Shown one piece after another: positions 34,401 to 42,432 of a DNA stretch of 64,000 bases. Position 1 is the stretch's first letter. Each line of letters opens with the position of its first letter. A program made the position numbers and the translations under genes. Source of the DNA: Capra hircus (Eukaryota; Chordata; Mammalia; Artiodactyla; Bovidae); assembly GCF_001704415.2 (NCBI RefSeq), contig NC_030822.1, forward strand, positions 53,251,345 through 53,315,344. The letters run 5' to 3'. The notes beneath the pieces are model-generated. The model had not been told where the DNA came from, did no database searches, and saw nothing but the letters and a program-made list of their open reading frames with translations.

Positions 34401-36445
34401 ATCCTCTGCCCATTTTTAAATTGATTTGGGGTTTTTTGTTATTGAGTTATATCAGGAAACATCTTAAGTACAGAATTCTGAAATCCCTGGTTATAAAATC
34501 TACCATATTTCAAAAACAAAGTTTTATTTTTTCTACTCATAATTAATTGTATTCCATAATGCCAAAAGTAGCAACACTATCTTCCCTACAGAATCCTAGT
34601 GAGCAAAGAATTATCTAATAGATCAACAGGCCTTTAATTATATTAAATACATGGCTTTTCCCTGATTTTAAGAGAACACATTTTTGTTACTTTTAAATTT
34701 TTATTTATTTATTTTTGGCTTTTATTTATTTATTTTATTTATTTTGTTACTTTTAAATTTTTATTTATTTATTTTTGGCTTTTATTTATTTATTTTATTT
34801 ATTTTGTTACTTTTAAATTTTTATTTATTTATTTTTGGCTTTTATTTATTTATTTTTGGCTGTGATGCTTGGGCAAAATTCTGTGATTTATTTTTGGCTG
34901 TGATGCAGAGTTGCTTCAGTGTGGTGAACTGAGCAAAAGTGAAGCTCAATACAGGAGGTCAAAGGTTTTGTGACAGTACTAACTGCTGGAGGAAAACAGG
35001 TTAGACCTGGTGACCTGGCAAACTCAGTGTAAACAAACTAAGACGATGAGGTGCCAAAATAGTAACAGAAGGGCATGCACCTGACTTGTTCCCACTGCAA
35101 TGCTCCCAGTCCTAGCCAGCCTTATGTCTGTTTATGGCCAGAGGGATGAGTGTTCAGTTGCTCTATTCCTATACCATTAAGGTCTCCTCTGAACTCCAAG
35201 AGTGACAGGTGCTGATTAGCAAAATTTCCCTCAACCACATACTCAAAAATTTTTTTCTCATTTCCTTATTTTTCCAATTCTACACTCTTCAATCTCCTAC
35301 AATCTCCTAATCCAAGGGTTCCCATTCTGAGCCTATATTTTAGAAATCTGGGAAAGTTTTCAGAGACTGAGACTCAGAGCTTCCTCTTTCCATCATGTTA
35401 AGAAGGTCAGCATTACATGTGTTTCTTCTGTTTCATCTGTCTCTGTCTACTACTCATCTGTCTTGCTCTCACTTCTTTTTTATTCAATCCTAATCAGAGA
35501 GTAAGGCCATATGTACACAGAAGTGTACATATCTGAACGCTTCTGAAATAAACAAAATAAAGGCAAAGTATAACTGTTTCTCCTTTCCTAAAAATAAAAA
35601 CACATTTTTTTGGAGGGAGGAGAAAGGGAGCAATTTCTGGCTTGAAAGTTTGTGCATATGCTCAGAAAACTAATATATTTGGGAAACAGCATCCTAATTC
35701 TTCTAATTCATATATTACCTATAGGGAGGAAGCTAGACTTGATCTTTACTTTGGTCCCAGATGAGGAAAATCACTTTTCTGATTAGTAAGATGTCCTAAT
35801 TTTTTTCACATGAAGGATAAGGGTCAGATTTTCCTAGAACTCTGTTCTAAAAGCAGTAAGCTATGAAAGAAGCATTTTGCTTGAGATAAGGCTCTGAAGC
35901 ACTGGGCTTAAGAACAAATCTCATTTCTCTATAGGCTGGAAGGCTCTAAGTCTTCCTTTAACACACCTGCTGTCTACAGCTGCATGTGACTTGTTTCCCG
36001 CACCTACCACTATAACCTCAGTTTCCTATGTTTTTAGCATCTTTGTTAAGTATCTTTCGCTAGATGATTTGTAAAACAAGAAAGCTTGACAGCTTTGGGA
36101 GCATGATGGGCATCTGTTACTCCAGAACCACCTGTTCTCTGGTCTTTTTAAGCCAGGGATAGGACAAGAAGTCCCCCAAACCAAACAAACAACAAATACG
36201 AACAAAATACCAACTTCTGCCCTAAATATAAATGCCAGTTGCAATTAAGGACCCAAAGAATACTTAATTTGGGAAGACCCCATTCTAGGTCATCTCATCC
36301 GCTGCTATTGGCTCCTCCACTTACCAGATTGCTGCTTCAGCTGCTCTTTTTGGATTGCTGCAAACTGTTTGGCATCAGCCAAGGAGCCAAAAAGAGCAGC
36401 AAAGGGGTTACTTGAGATGTTGTTGTTATTCTCCTGGTCTGTCAT
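10279..36445 (-). CDS. UBE4A: UBE4A, U-box ubiquitin conjugation factor E4 A (19 coding exons)
   Basis: UBE4A is the mammalian relative of yeast Ufd2, a ubiquitin ligase that extends chains on pre-ubiquitinated substrates. The joined coding exons give 3,204 nt: 1,067 residues plus stop, against 1,066 for human as I remember it. All splice junctions are AG/GT and keep frame. The N-terminus reads [20 protein letters not shown]. The middle is the helical Ufd2P core (roughly residues 330-950). The C-terminal U-box begins near residue 990 ([20 protein letters not shown]) and keeps the [10 protein letters not shown] and TDPFNR words; it lacks zinc ligands, as U-boxes do. One glutamine more than human lies in the terminal KQQQKEQLE. 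Start chosen at the ATG at 36445, matching the family N-terminus. Exon 1 is noncoding. Introns carry many SINE and LINE insertions but none in coding sequence. Confidence 0.95.
10666..10882 (-). mobile_element. Bov-tA SINE, 15-bp duplication
   Basis: Complete antisense Bov-tA flanked by TGCTCTTCAGATGGT at 10651-10665 and 10883-10897. Last UBE4A intron. Confidence 0.9.
11517..11710 (-). mobile_element. Bov-tA SINE
   Basis: Antisense Bov-A words followed by reversed tRNA head (GATTGAACCCAGGTC). Last UBE4A intron. Confidence 0.8.
12006..12163 (-). CDS. UBE4A: UBE4A coding exon (residues 973-1024), U-box start
   Basis: Encodes [20 protein letters not shown], then the first half of the U-box, including [18 protein letters not shown] and [10 protein letters not shown]. 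Human, as I recall, has Cys where this reads Ser in MSD. Confidence 0.95.
13164..13430 (-). mobile_element. Bov-A2 SINE (dimer)
   Basis: Two Bov-A monomers joined by the GCATGAAAGTGAAAAGTGAA linker, flanked by TTTCCCCCAT at 13154-13163 and 13431-13440. Confidence 0.9.
13523..13670 (-). CDS. UBE4A: UBE4A coding exon (residues 923-972)
   Basis: Encodes [20 protein letters not shown] through SNLAERIK. A Bov-A2 SINE lies about 90 bp past its donor at 13164-13430. Confidence 0.94.
14140..14320 (-). CDS. UBE4A: UBE4A coding exon (residues 863-922)
   Basis: Encodes [20 protein letters not shown] through [15 protein letters not shown] acceptor, GTACC donor, ends in phase 2. Confidence 0.94.
14645..14815. 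repeat. hAT-type MER remnant
   Basis: GTGCTGCCCAACATGG start, GCCACATGTGGCTATTTAAA and the GTACTGGACAGTACAG end recall old hAT (MER) elements. Ends are roughly inverted. Confidence 0.4.
14830..15032 (+). mobile_element. Bov-tA SINE
   Basis: Sense element: GGCTTCCCAGGTGGCTCAGT head, TTTGATCCCTGGGTTGGG B-box region, Bov-A tail. Confidence 0.85.
15585..16066. mobile_element. Possible LTR-retroelement remnant
   Basis: The stretch beginning at a GATACTTTATTGGAAAGGGG word resembles a repeated ruminant LTR-like sequence I have seen before. No internal retroviral genes flank it, so at most a solo LTR fragment. Classification uncertain. Confidence 0.35.
16068..16207 (-). mobile_element. Bov-A SINE monomer
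   Basis: CTGCTGCTGCTAAGTCGC start and TGCCATTTCCTTCTCCAG end, antisense Bov-A. Confidence 0.8.
16330..17226. other. T-rich intronic stretch, possible old LINE
   Basis: Intron DNA with words such as TTTGGCTGGCTATAGAATTC that recall HAL1/L1 relics. No coding exon visible. Confidence 0.25.
17235..17427 (-). mobile_element. Bov-tA SINE
   Basis: Antisense element flanked by CATTTCAT at 17227-17234 and 17428-17435. Confidence 0.85.
17940..18114 (-). CDS. UBE4A: UBE4A coding exon (residues 805-862)
   Basis: Encodes [20 protein letters not shown] through [13 protein letters not shown] acceptor, GTAAAG donor. Charged helical segment of the core. Confidence 0.95.
18273..18391 (+). mobile_element. 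tRNA-derived SINE (CHR-2 type)
   Basis: TTTCCCTGGTGGTCCATTG head, near-identical flanks (AAAAAGAAATTGTGGA and AAAAAGAAACTGTGGA). Confidence 0.75.
19597..19710 (-). CDS. UBE4A: UBE4A coding exon (residues 767-804)
   Basis: Encodes [20 protein letters not shown] through FLLDEAIQ, 38 whole codons separated from the previous exon by an intron of only about 109 nt. Confidence 0.94.
19820..19920 (-). CDS. UBE4A: UBE4A coding exon (residues 733-766)
   Basis: Encodes [20 protein letters not shown] through [14 protein letters not shown] acceptor, GTGAGA donor, ends in phase 0. Confidence 0.94.
20003..20203 (-). mobile_element. Bov-tA SINE
   Basis: Antisense Bov-A words and reversed tRNA head with GGGAAGCCC terminus. 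Lies between two UBE4A exons 21487 and 19920. Confidence 0.85.
20789..20996 (+). mobile_element. tRNA-derived SINE, full length (CHR-2 type)
   Basis: GGGACTTCCCTGGTGGCCCA head, CAACTAAGA-type tail, flanked by TATAATTCA at 20780-20788 and 20997-21005. Confidence 0.85.
21487..21674 (-). CDS. UBE4A: UBE4A coding exon (residues 670-732)
   Basis: Encodes [20 protein letters not shown] through [13 protein letters not shown] acceptor, GTAAAG donor; Ufd2 core. Confidence 0.95.
22707..22839 (-). CDS. UBE4A: UBE4A coding exon (residues 626-669)
   Basis: Encodes [20 protein letters not shown] through [15 protein letters not shown] acceptor, GTGAAG donor. Confidence 0.94.
23701..23953 (+). mobile_element. 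L1 3' end
   Basis: Typical L1 3'UTR words (CACTTTGCTGTACACCTGGA, TAAATCAACTCTATTCCA) and an A-rich tail. Confidence 0.75.
24396..24700 (-). CDS. UBE4A: UBE4A coding exon (residues 524-625)
   Basis: Encodes [20 protein letters not shown] through [11 protein letters not shown], Ufd2 core. GGGCAG acceptor, GTGAGC donor; phase 2 in, phase 1 out. Confidence 0.95.
25120..25333 (-). mobile_element. Bov-tA SINE, 14-bp duplication
   Basis: Flanked by CCAGATTAGCAATG at 25106-25119 and 25334-25347. Confidence 0.9.
26178..26217. repeat. Short AT-rich inverted repeat
   Basis: ATATAGTGT, a 6-nt loop, then ACACTATAT, followed by another ATATAGTGTATCTTT copy. Can form a hairpin; intronic. Confidence 0.6.
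26374..26498 (-). mobile_element. Bov-A SINE monomer
   Basis: Flanked by TGAGATTGTTAT at 26362-26373 and 26499-26510, ending only about 84 bp from the 26582 exon end. Confidence 0.9.
26582..26702 (-). CDS. UBE4A: UBE4A coding exon (residues 484-523)
   Basis: It has no long open frame of its own. Between a TTTGAG acceptor and a GTAGC donor the frame reads [20 protein letters not shown] through LYLGFH, which joins in frame to both neighbours. The acceptor has a weak pyrimidine tract interrupted by purines. Confidence 0.9.
27761..28094 (-). CDS. UBE4A: UBE4A coding exon (residues 373-483)
   Basis: Longest coding exon (334 nt), [20 protein letters not shown] through KIKNVHMR, part of the Ufd2P core. 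AAACAG acceptor, GTAGGG donor, ends phase 1. Confidence 0.95.
28370..28575. mobile_element. hAT-Charlie MER-type remnant
   Basis: GAAGGCCAGATGGTAATTAT, TTTGGCTTTGCATGCCATA and TTTGCCAACCTCTGCTTTAG match the frame of a common mammalian hAT element. Confidence 0.55.
29048..29239 (-). CDS. UBE4A: UBE4A coding exon (residues 309-372)
   Basis: Encodes [20 protein letters not shown] through VQEANIHQ, 64 whole codons; CTACAG acceptor and GTGGAG donor. Start of the Ufd2 core. Confidence 0.94.
29333..29459 (+). mobile_element. tRNA-derived SINE (CHR-2 type)
   Basis: GGACTTCCCTAGTGGTCCAG head; diverged 17-bp flanks AAGACTATACAACAACC and AAGACTATGTAATAACC. In the 118-bp to 340-bp gap between UBE4A exons ending 29577 and starting 29239. 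Confidence 0.8.
29577..29779 (-). CDS. UBE4A: UBE4A coding exon (residues 241-308)
   Basis: Encodes [20 protein letters not shown] through [15 protein letters not shown] acceptor, GTAGGT donor, ends in phase 0. Confidence 0.94.
29995..30154 (-). CDS. UBE4A: UBE4A coding exon (residues 188-240)
   Basis: Encodes [20 protein letters not shown] through LMVEATLGG. The donor is GTGAGT after a C, giving phase 1 (His241 is split). Confidence 0.92.
30554..30603. repeat. Palindrome and inverted repeat
   Basis: A perfect 22-bp palindrome occupies 30559-30580, and its arm TACACTATGATGTA (30556-30569) recurs inverted at 30580-30593. It lies about 83 bp beyond the UBE4A donor at 30686. Confidence 0.8.
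30686..30838 (-). CDS. UBE4A: UBE4A coding exon (residues 137-187)
   Basis: Encodes [20 protein letters not shown] through FQRAKEE, exactly 51 codons between AATAG acceptor and GTAAAG donor. Confidence 0.94.
30962..31205 (-). mobile_element. L1 3' end, with (CA)n
   Basis: Antisense L1 3' end words (TATAGTTGATTTACAATGTT, AGTTCCCTGTGCTATGCAG) with a CA microsatellite at about 31037-31058. Confidence 0.75.
31290..31612 (+). mobile_element. L1 3' end
   Basis: Sense L1 3' words (GCAACATTGTAAGGCAATTA, CCTCAATTAAAAAAAATT). Tail-to-tail with the antisense L1 just before it. Confidence 0.75.
32301..32413 (-). CDS. UBE4A: UBE4A coding exon (residues 99-136)
   Basis: Encodes [20 protein letters not shown] through [15 protein letters not shown] acceptor and GTACC donor. 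Ends in phase 0. Confidence 0.93.
33023..33196 (-). CDS. UBE4A: UBE4A coding exon (residues 41-98)
   Basis: Starts [20 protein letters not shown], an acidic, serine-rich, probably disordered segment. Donor GTGAGT; phase 1 on both sides. Confidence 0.95.
33340..34470 (-). mobile_element. L1 3' part with ORF2 C-terminus relic
   Basis: The minus strand reads L1 ORF2 C-terminal words ([38 protein letters not shown]) at about 34003-34280, then 3'UTR. Split by a Bov-tA. UBE4A intron between exons at 36325 and 33196. Confidence 0.85.
33453..33685 (-). mobile_element. Bov-tA SINE nested in L1
   Basis: Antisense element with short TGTCAC flanks at 33447-33452 and 33686-33691. Confidence 0.8.
34681..34860. 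repeat. 60-bp tandem repeat, three copies
   Basis: The unit TTTTGTTACTTTTAAATT... repeats with an exact period of 60 bp at 34681, 34741 and 34801, nearly without mismatch except the ends. Its open frame (repeated [19 protein letters not shown]) is an artefact of the T-rich unit. Confidence 0.93.
34861..36324 (-). other. UBE4A intron, no features recognised
   Basis: Apart from a short TTTATTTTTGGCTGTGATGC SINE-like word at about 34845-34910, I see nothing specific before the exon at 36325. Confidence 0.5.
36325..36445 (-). CDS. UBE4A: UBE4A coding exon (residues 1-40), start codon
   Basis: ATG at 36445, GTAAG donor below 36325. The transcript exon probably starts at 36473 after a CCCCCTAG acceptor. 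Ends in phase 1 (G of Asp41). Confidence 0.95.
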
Positions 36446-36473
36446 TTCACTTTAAAGTATCCTCCATCCAGAC

Positions 36474-37920
36474 CTAGGGGGAGGGGCTATAGAAAGGACA
36501 GGTATTAAGACGTGGAAGGGCAGATAACACAACAGTTGTGATAAAATCATAGTTGTTTCTTTTCCCATTCCTTGACTATGGTGTATTTTAAAAGGCTTTG
36601 AGTAAGACTTGCCAACTTTTGTTCCAAGATTAAGGCGTTTTTGGCAAAATGGTTACAAACTGACCAACTGGAGAAGCTGGCCTGATTTGGGGGTGGTTAA
36701 AACCAAGAAACTTAAAAGATGCTCAGGAATGCATTTATCTGTTGACATGTTCTATTTGCTATACCTTTTTAAAAAATAGGTTAAATAGGATTATTTAAGT
36801 CAAAGAGGAAACTGAGCTACTAGTGTAACAACAAAGTGGCACTTAAACATGACAGAAACTATGGATTTCTCACAAATCTCTAGGCTGGTTGACTAGTTCT
36901 CATTCAGGATGAGCATAAAGTGGTGCTTGTGCTTGCTCAGGCTTCTGTGACTTGCGGGTTGGAGCCAGGAACTCTTCAGCTACACAGAAACTAAATGGAA
37001 GCCTATATGTCAGAGGTGGAATTGCAAACCAGGATAGGAATCAGATTAGGAGCATACCATGGGTTTTAAATCTATATTAAGCCATCCATCTCTACTTCCT
37101 GGCTTATGACTACTGATGTTTCTTCCTCCAAGAACGAAATGGTCTTTGCTTAATTCTACATTTAATCTTCCCTGTTTTTCTGGTTTTTACAATACTGAAG
37201 AAACACAATTCCTGGTGTGTAATATGAAATAGATATATACCTCAAAGGTATTTAGAGGAGCTGACTGAGCCTGCATTTGCACTCTTCTGATAACATTTCC
37301 TCATCCAAGCGCCAAGGGGACTCAGGGGTATAGCGGGATGAGCAGAGCTCCCTGAAAGGCTTTCTCCCCTTTTGAAATTTTAAGGCCACAGCATAGAAAT
37401 ACAACCCTGAAAAGGGTGAGAAGAGACAAAGGGTATGAATATTCTGCTTACGAGGATGCTGAACTGCTACAAGGACAGAGGTTCTTAGAAGCAGTGGGGT
37501 CAGGGATACAAGACAGGAGGCAAAAAGAACATTTGGTTTACCTTTAATTGAGGTAAGACTCCTTATGGAATCACACTAACAAAAGCTAATACAAGTCAGA
37601 AAAGTTACTCTTTTTTGGAGAGAGACTATAACACTTCTTGACAGTTCTGAGGCATCTCTACCTGTTGCTTCGTGCTCCTCTGTTGAGCTTTCTGCCTAAA
37701 AGCTAATGATTACTGAGCTGTAATGACAGTCTAGTCTCGTCTCAGCATGCTGCTGGCCTTGACTACTTCAAAGAACTGAAAGGTTAGATGTTGCTCTATG
37801 TATTTTACTTTTTATTATGTATAGTTTAATTTAGCTTAATCATGCAAAAAAGAAAGATAGCATACTTAAAGTTGGAATTAACAATCCTTACGAGGTCTTT
37901 CCTTCTCTTTAAACATTGTA
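36474..37920 (-). other. UBE4A intron 1, unremarkable part
   Basis: Mixed AT-rich DNA with no exon, SINE or LINE that I can name. Confidence 0.5.
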
Positions 37921-37921
37921 C

Positions 37922-39216
37922 TGTTGTTCAGTCGCTAGGTTGTGTCTGATTCTGTGACTCCAGGGACTGCAGCACACCAGGCTTCCCTGTCCATCACTAT
38001 CTCCTGGTGTTTGCTCAAACTCATGTCCATTGATTCCATGACGCCGTCCATCCAGATCGTCCTCTGTTGCACCCTTATCCTCCTGTTCTTAATCTTTCCT
38101 AGCAACAGAGTGTTTTCCAATGAGTTGATTCTTTCCATCAGGTGGCCAAAGTATTGGAGTTTCAGCTTCAGCATCAACCCTTCCAATGAAAATTCAGGGA
38201 TGAACTCGTTTAAGGTTGCCTGGTTTATCTCCCTGTTATCCAAGAGACCCTCAAGAGTCTTCTCCAGCACCACAGTTTGAAAACATCAATTCTTTGGTGC
38301 TCAGCCTTCTTTATAGTCTAACTCTCACATCCATACATTGCTACTGGAATAATCACAGCTTTGAGTATATGGACCTTTGTCAGCAAAGTGATATCTCTGC
38401 TTTTTAATATGCTGTCTAGGTTTGTCATAGTTTTTCTTCCAAGGAGCAAGTGTCATTTAATTTCACGGCTGCAGTCACCATCCACAGTGATTTTGGAGCC
38501 CAGGAAAATAAAATCTGTCACTGTTTCCAATTTTCCCTCATCTATTTGCCATGAAGTAGTGGGATCAGATGCCATGATCTTCGTTTTTTGAATGCTGAGT
38601 TTTAAGCCAGCTTTCTTACCCTCCTTGTTCACCTTAATCAAGACGCTCTTCAATTCCCCTTCACTTTCTGCCATTAGGGTGGTGTCATCTGCATATCTGA
38701 GGTTCCTGATATTTCTCCCGGCAATCTTGATTCCAGCTTGTGGTTCATCCAGCCTGGTGTTTCCCATGATGTGCTCTGCATAGCAGTAAAATAAGCAGGG
38801 TGACAATATACAGCTTTCATGTACTCCTTTCCCAATCTTGACGTCCTTTGTTCCACGTCTGGTTCTAACTGTTGCTTCTTGACCTGCACACAGGTTTTGC
38901 AGGAGACAGGTAAGGTCGTCTGGTATTCCCATCTCTTGAAGACTTTTCCACAGTTTGTTGTGATCCACACAGTCAAAGGCTTTAGCACAGTCAATGAAAC
39001 AGATGTTTTTCTGGAATTCCCTTGCTTCTTCTATGATCCAAAGCAAGTTGGCAATTTGATCTGTTTCCTCTGCCTTTTCTAAATCCAGCTTGTACTTCTG
39101 GAAGTTCTCGGTTCACATTCTGTTGAAGCCTAGCTTGAAGGATTTGAGCATTACCTTGCTAGCATGTGAAATGAGCGCAACTGTATGACAGTTTGAACAT
39201 TCTTTGGCATTGCCCT
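37922..39216 (-). mobile_element. BovB (RTE) LINE 3' part with reverse transcriptase
   Basis: BovB is the ruminant RTE-type LINE. The minus strand from 39046 to 38453 is open for 197 codons and encodes reverse-transcriptase core motifs: AFDCVDHNKLW, GIPDDLTCLLQNLCAGQEAT, the YADD active site in LRYADDTTLM, and FLGSKITVDG. Beyond it runs the 3' end down to 37922, which shares its terminal words with Bov-A SINEs. The endonuclease part is missing, so this is a 5'-truncated, inactive copy. Confidence 0.88.
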
Positions 39217-39861
39217 TACTTACTTCCCTTAATTCATGTAGAAGCACCAAGAATTGTGTCACTGTTAGCTAACCACCACCCTACCTCTATCCTGAGGTAC
39301 CCAGAGGAATGCAAAAAGTGTAATGAGCTCTTTTTATTTTTCTGTCTCCAAAATATCAATTTCTTTTTTCAACATGACACCCCCAGTTTTCCTTTGAGGA
39401 TCCACTCTGCTCCCAGTTCATGTGTTCAGAAGGGATGACCTCACCCACTAGCTCTAGGAATGGGCATATGAATCTGGCTTGGCCAAAAAGAATACAGCAG
39501 TCTCTAGCCAAAGGGACTGATTCAGGAGTGGGCAATGATTCTCTAGCAAGGCCTGTTGTTAGATTGGTGCAAACCTAATTGTGGTTTCAGACCATGAATT
39601 TTGTATCATTATAACTAGGCTCTAATACATCTTTATTAATTGAAATAGGAACCATTACAATCAACACATTTTTGCCAACAAGAAATAAATGTTTGTTCCT
39701 ATGGCATAAACGCTTCAGGATTTGATGAACTCTTGGAAAGCATTTTCTGCATCCTGCAGGTTGTGGACATATTTTCCTTGCAAAAAGTTGTTGAGATGCT
39801 TGAAGAAGTGCTAGTAGGTTGGTGTGAGGTCAGGTGAATACGGTGGATGAGGCAAAACTTC

Positions 39862-40865
39862 TTGCAATGTTGATGGGAATGTAAATTGATACAGCTACTA
39901 CAGAAGACAGTATGGAGATTCCTTAAAAAGCTAGGAATAAAACCACCCTATGACCCAGCAATCCCACTCCTAGGCATATACCCTGAGGAAACCAAAACTG
40001 AAAAAGACACATGTACCCCAATGTTCACTGCAGCACTATTTACAATAGCTAGAACATGGAAGCAACCTAGATGTCCACTGACAGATGAATGGGTAAAGAA
40101 GTTGTTATACATATACACAATGGACTATTACTCAGCCATAAAAAAGAACACATTGGAGTCAGTTCCAATGAGGTGAATGAACCTAGAGCCTATTATACAG
40201 AGTGAAGTAAATCAGAAAAAGAAAGATAAATATTGTATACTAATGCATATATATGGAATCTAGAAGGATGGTCAGAGAAGGCAATGGCACCCCACTCCAG
40301 TACTCTTGCCTGGAAAATTCCATGGATGGAGGAGCCTGGTAGGCTGCAGTCCATGAGGTTGCTAAGAGTCAGACATGACTGAGCAACTTCACTTTCCCTT
40401 TTATGCATTGGAGAAGGAAATGGCAACCCACTCCAATGTTCTTGCCTGGAGAATCCCAGGGACGGGGGAGCCTGATGGGAGGCTGTCTATGTCGCAGAGT
40501 CGGACATGACTGAAGTGACTTAGCAGCAGCAGCAGGATGGTACCGAATAATTTATTTGCAGGGCAGCAATGGAGAAACAGACATAGAGAACAGACTTTTG
40601 GACATGGGGAGAAGGGAAGAGAGAGTAACGTGGAAACTTAATTACCATATGTAAAATAAGATGGCCAATGGGAAATTGCTGTATGTCTCAGGGAACTCAA
40701 ACAGGGGCTCTGCATCAACCTAGAAGGGTGGGATAGGAAGGGAGATGGGAGGGAGGTTCAAGAGGGAGGGGACATATGTATACCTATGGCTGATTCATGT
40801 TAAGGTTTGACAGAAAACAACACAATTCTGTAAAGCAATTATCCTTCAATTAAAAAAACAAAACA
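39862..40865 (+). mobile_element. L1 3' part inserted in the mariner
   Basis: Sense L1 ORF2 C-terminus (WRFLKKLGIKPPYDPAIPLL, TMDYYSAIKKNTLE) plus 3'UTR. It is flanked by AAAACTTC at 39854-39861 and 40866-40873, and removing it rejoins the mariner frame across NELGYEV. Confidence 0.88.
40273..40533 (+). mobile_element. Bov-A2 SINE inserted in that L1
   Basis: Dimeric Bov-A2 flanked by AGGATGGT at 40265-40272 and 40534-40541. Innermost layer of the nest. Confidence 0.88.
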
Positions 40866-42302
40866 AAAACTTCATAGCCCAGTTCATTTAACTCTCGAAT
40901 CGTTGGTTGTGTGATGTGTTGTTGGGAGCTATTGTGGAGAATTGGGCCCTTTCTGTTGACCAATGCCAGCTGCAGGCATTGCAGGTTTTGGTGTATCTCA
41001 TCAATTTGCTGAGCATACTTCTCAGATGTAATGGTTTCTCCAGAATTCAAAAAGCTGTAGTGGATCAGGCTGGCAGCAGACCACCAGACCACAGTGACCA
41101 TGACCTTTTTTGGGGTGCAGGTTTGGCTTTGGGAAGTGCTTTGGAGCTTCTTCTCAGTGCAACCCCTGAGCTGGATGTCACTGGTTGTCATATAAAATCC
41201 ACTTTTTGTTGCATGTCACAATCTGATCGAGAAATGGTTCGTTTTTGTTGCATAGAATAAGAGAAGACGACATTCCAAAAGGACGACTTTTTTGATTTGC
41301 GGTCAGTGCATGAGGCACCTACTTATCGAGCCTTTTCAACTTTCCAATTTGTTTCAAATGCCGAATGAAAATAGTCAGCACTGAGCTCTTTGGCAACTTC
41401 TTAAAACATGCAGTTGTAAGAGGATCAGCTTTGATGATTCTCTCAATAGGCTGCTGTCAACTTCTGATGGCTGGCCACTACGCTCATCTTCAAGGCTCTC
41501 AATTCCTTTGCAAAACTTGAACCACCACTGTATTGTACATTCATTAGTTCCTGGGCCAAATGAGTTTGATGTTTCGAGTTGTCTCCACTGCTTTACGACC
41601 TATTTTGAACTTGCATAAGAAAATCGCTCAAATTTGCTTTTGTCTAACATCATTTACATAGTCTAAAATAAATATAAAATAAATAGCAAGTAATAAGTCA
41701 TTAGCAAAAAAAATTAAGGGAGAAATGCACATTAAAATGATGTATAACGTAACCATATTTAAGAATGTATTCCAATATCAAGTGGTAAACTTCAACAATG
41801 CAGAAACCGCAATTACTTTTGCACCAACCTAAAAGAATCAGTGAACACTAGCTTCAGGCCTTTGGCTAAACCAACAAAAAAGGAAACTTTTTTTTCTCCT
41901 GCTTTGGTCACTAGGCTGGTAAGACAGGAACCTGGAGTTGCCGTCTTTCCACCATCTAGTGAAGGCCTAGCCTAAAACTAAACCAACATGTAGGAAAAGA
42001 CATGTGAGATGGAAAGAGAGCCTTCTCAGGTATAAAAAAGCCAATAGATTTCCCTACACTGTGGGAGCCAGTTCAAATGAGTTTTTAAAAATACAACTGA
42101 AAAGAGTTCAGATTAGTACAAAGGAGATGCATCACTTGCACCATCTATGCAAAAAGGAAGGAAATCAAAAGCCAAGAATTGGAACATAGAACATATATGG
42201 GCTCTAAGACTATCAAGAAACATAAAGAGGATTTATCATCATAAATGGCATTATTTCCTCCTTTCTCAATAATACACTGTCACATTACATAAAGCTAGCT
42301 TA

Positions 42303-42432
42303 AGACTTCCCTGGTAACCCAGTGGTTAGGACTTCACCTCCCAGTGCAGGGGGTGTAGGTTCAATTCCTTGTCCTCCCTGGTCTGGGAGCTAAGACCCCA
42401 CATGCCTCACAGTAAAACACAAAAAACAAAAC
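42303..42432 (+). mobile_element. tRNA-derived SINE (CHR-2 type)
   Basis: GACTTCCCTGGTAACCCAGT head, A-rich tail with ACAAAAAACAAAAC words. Confidence 0.75.

Larger units (their letters stand above)
39559..41832 (-). mobile_element. Mariner (Hsmar1-like) transposon, interrupted
   Basis: The right end reads TTAGGTTGGTGCAAAAGTAA on the minus strand and the left end TTAGATTGGTGCAAACCTAA on the plus strand, the inverted termini of the Hsmar1/MADE1 group. The minus strand encodes relics of a mariner transposase: MVTVVWWSAASLIHYSFLNS, GETITSEKYAQQIDEIHQNL, RELNELGYEV. Stops and frameshifts break it (for example near 41600), so it is dead. Without the inserted L1 (about 1,010 bp) it measures roughly 1.26 kb, close to a full mariner. 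Located in UBE4A intron 1. No TA duplication is clearly retained. Confidence 0.88.

Noticed and set aside
34681..34860. CRISPR-like array
   Set aside because: The period is exactly 60 with no separate spacers; it is a tandem repeat in a mammalian intron.
34684..34932. Repetitive hydrophobic open frame ([14 protein letters not shown] repeats)
   Set aside because: Product of the 60-bp T-rich tandem repeat, not a membrane protein.
39886..40176. 96-codon open frame
   Set aside because: C-terminus of L1 ORF2, annotated as mobile element.
40850..41191. 113-codon open frame
   Set aside because: Decayed mariner transposase, annotated with the element; not a host gene.
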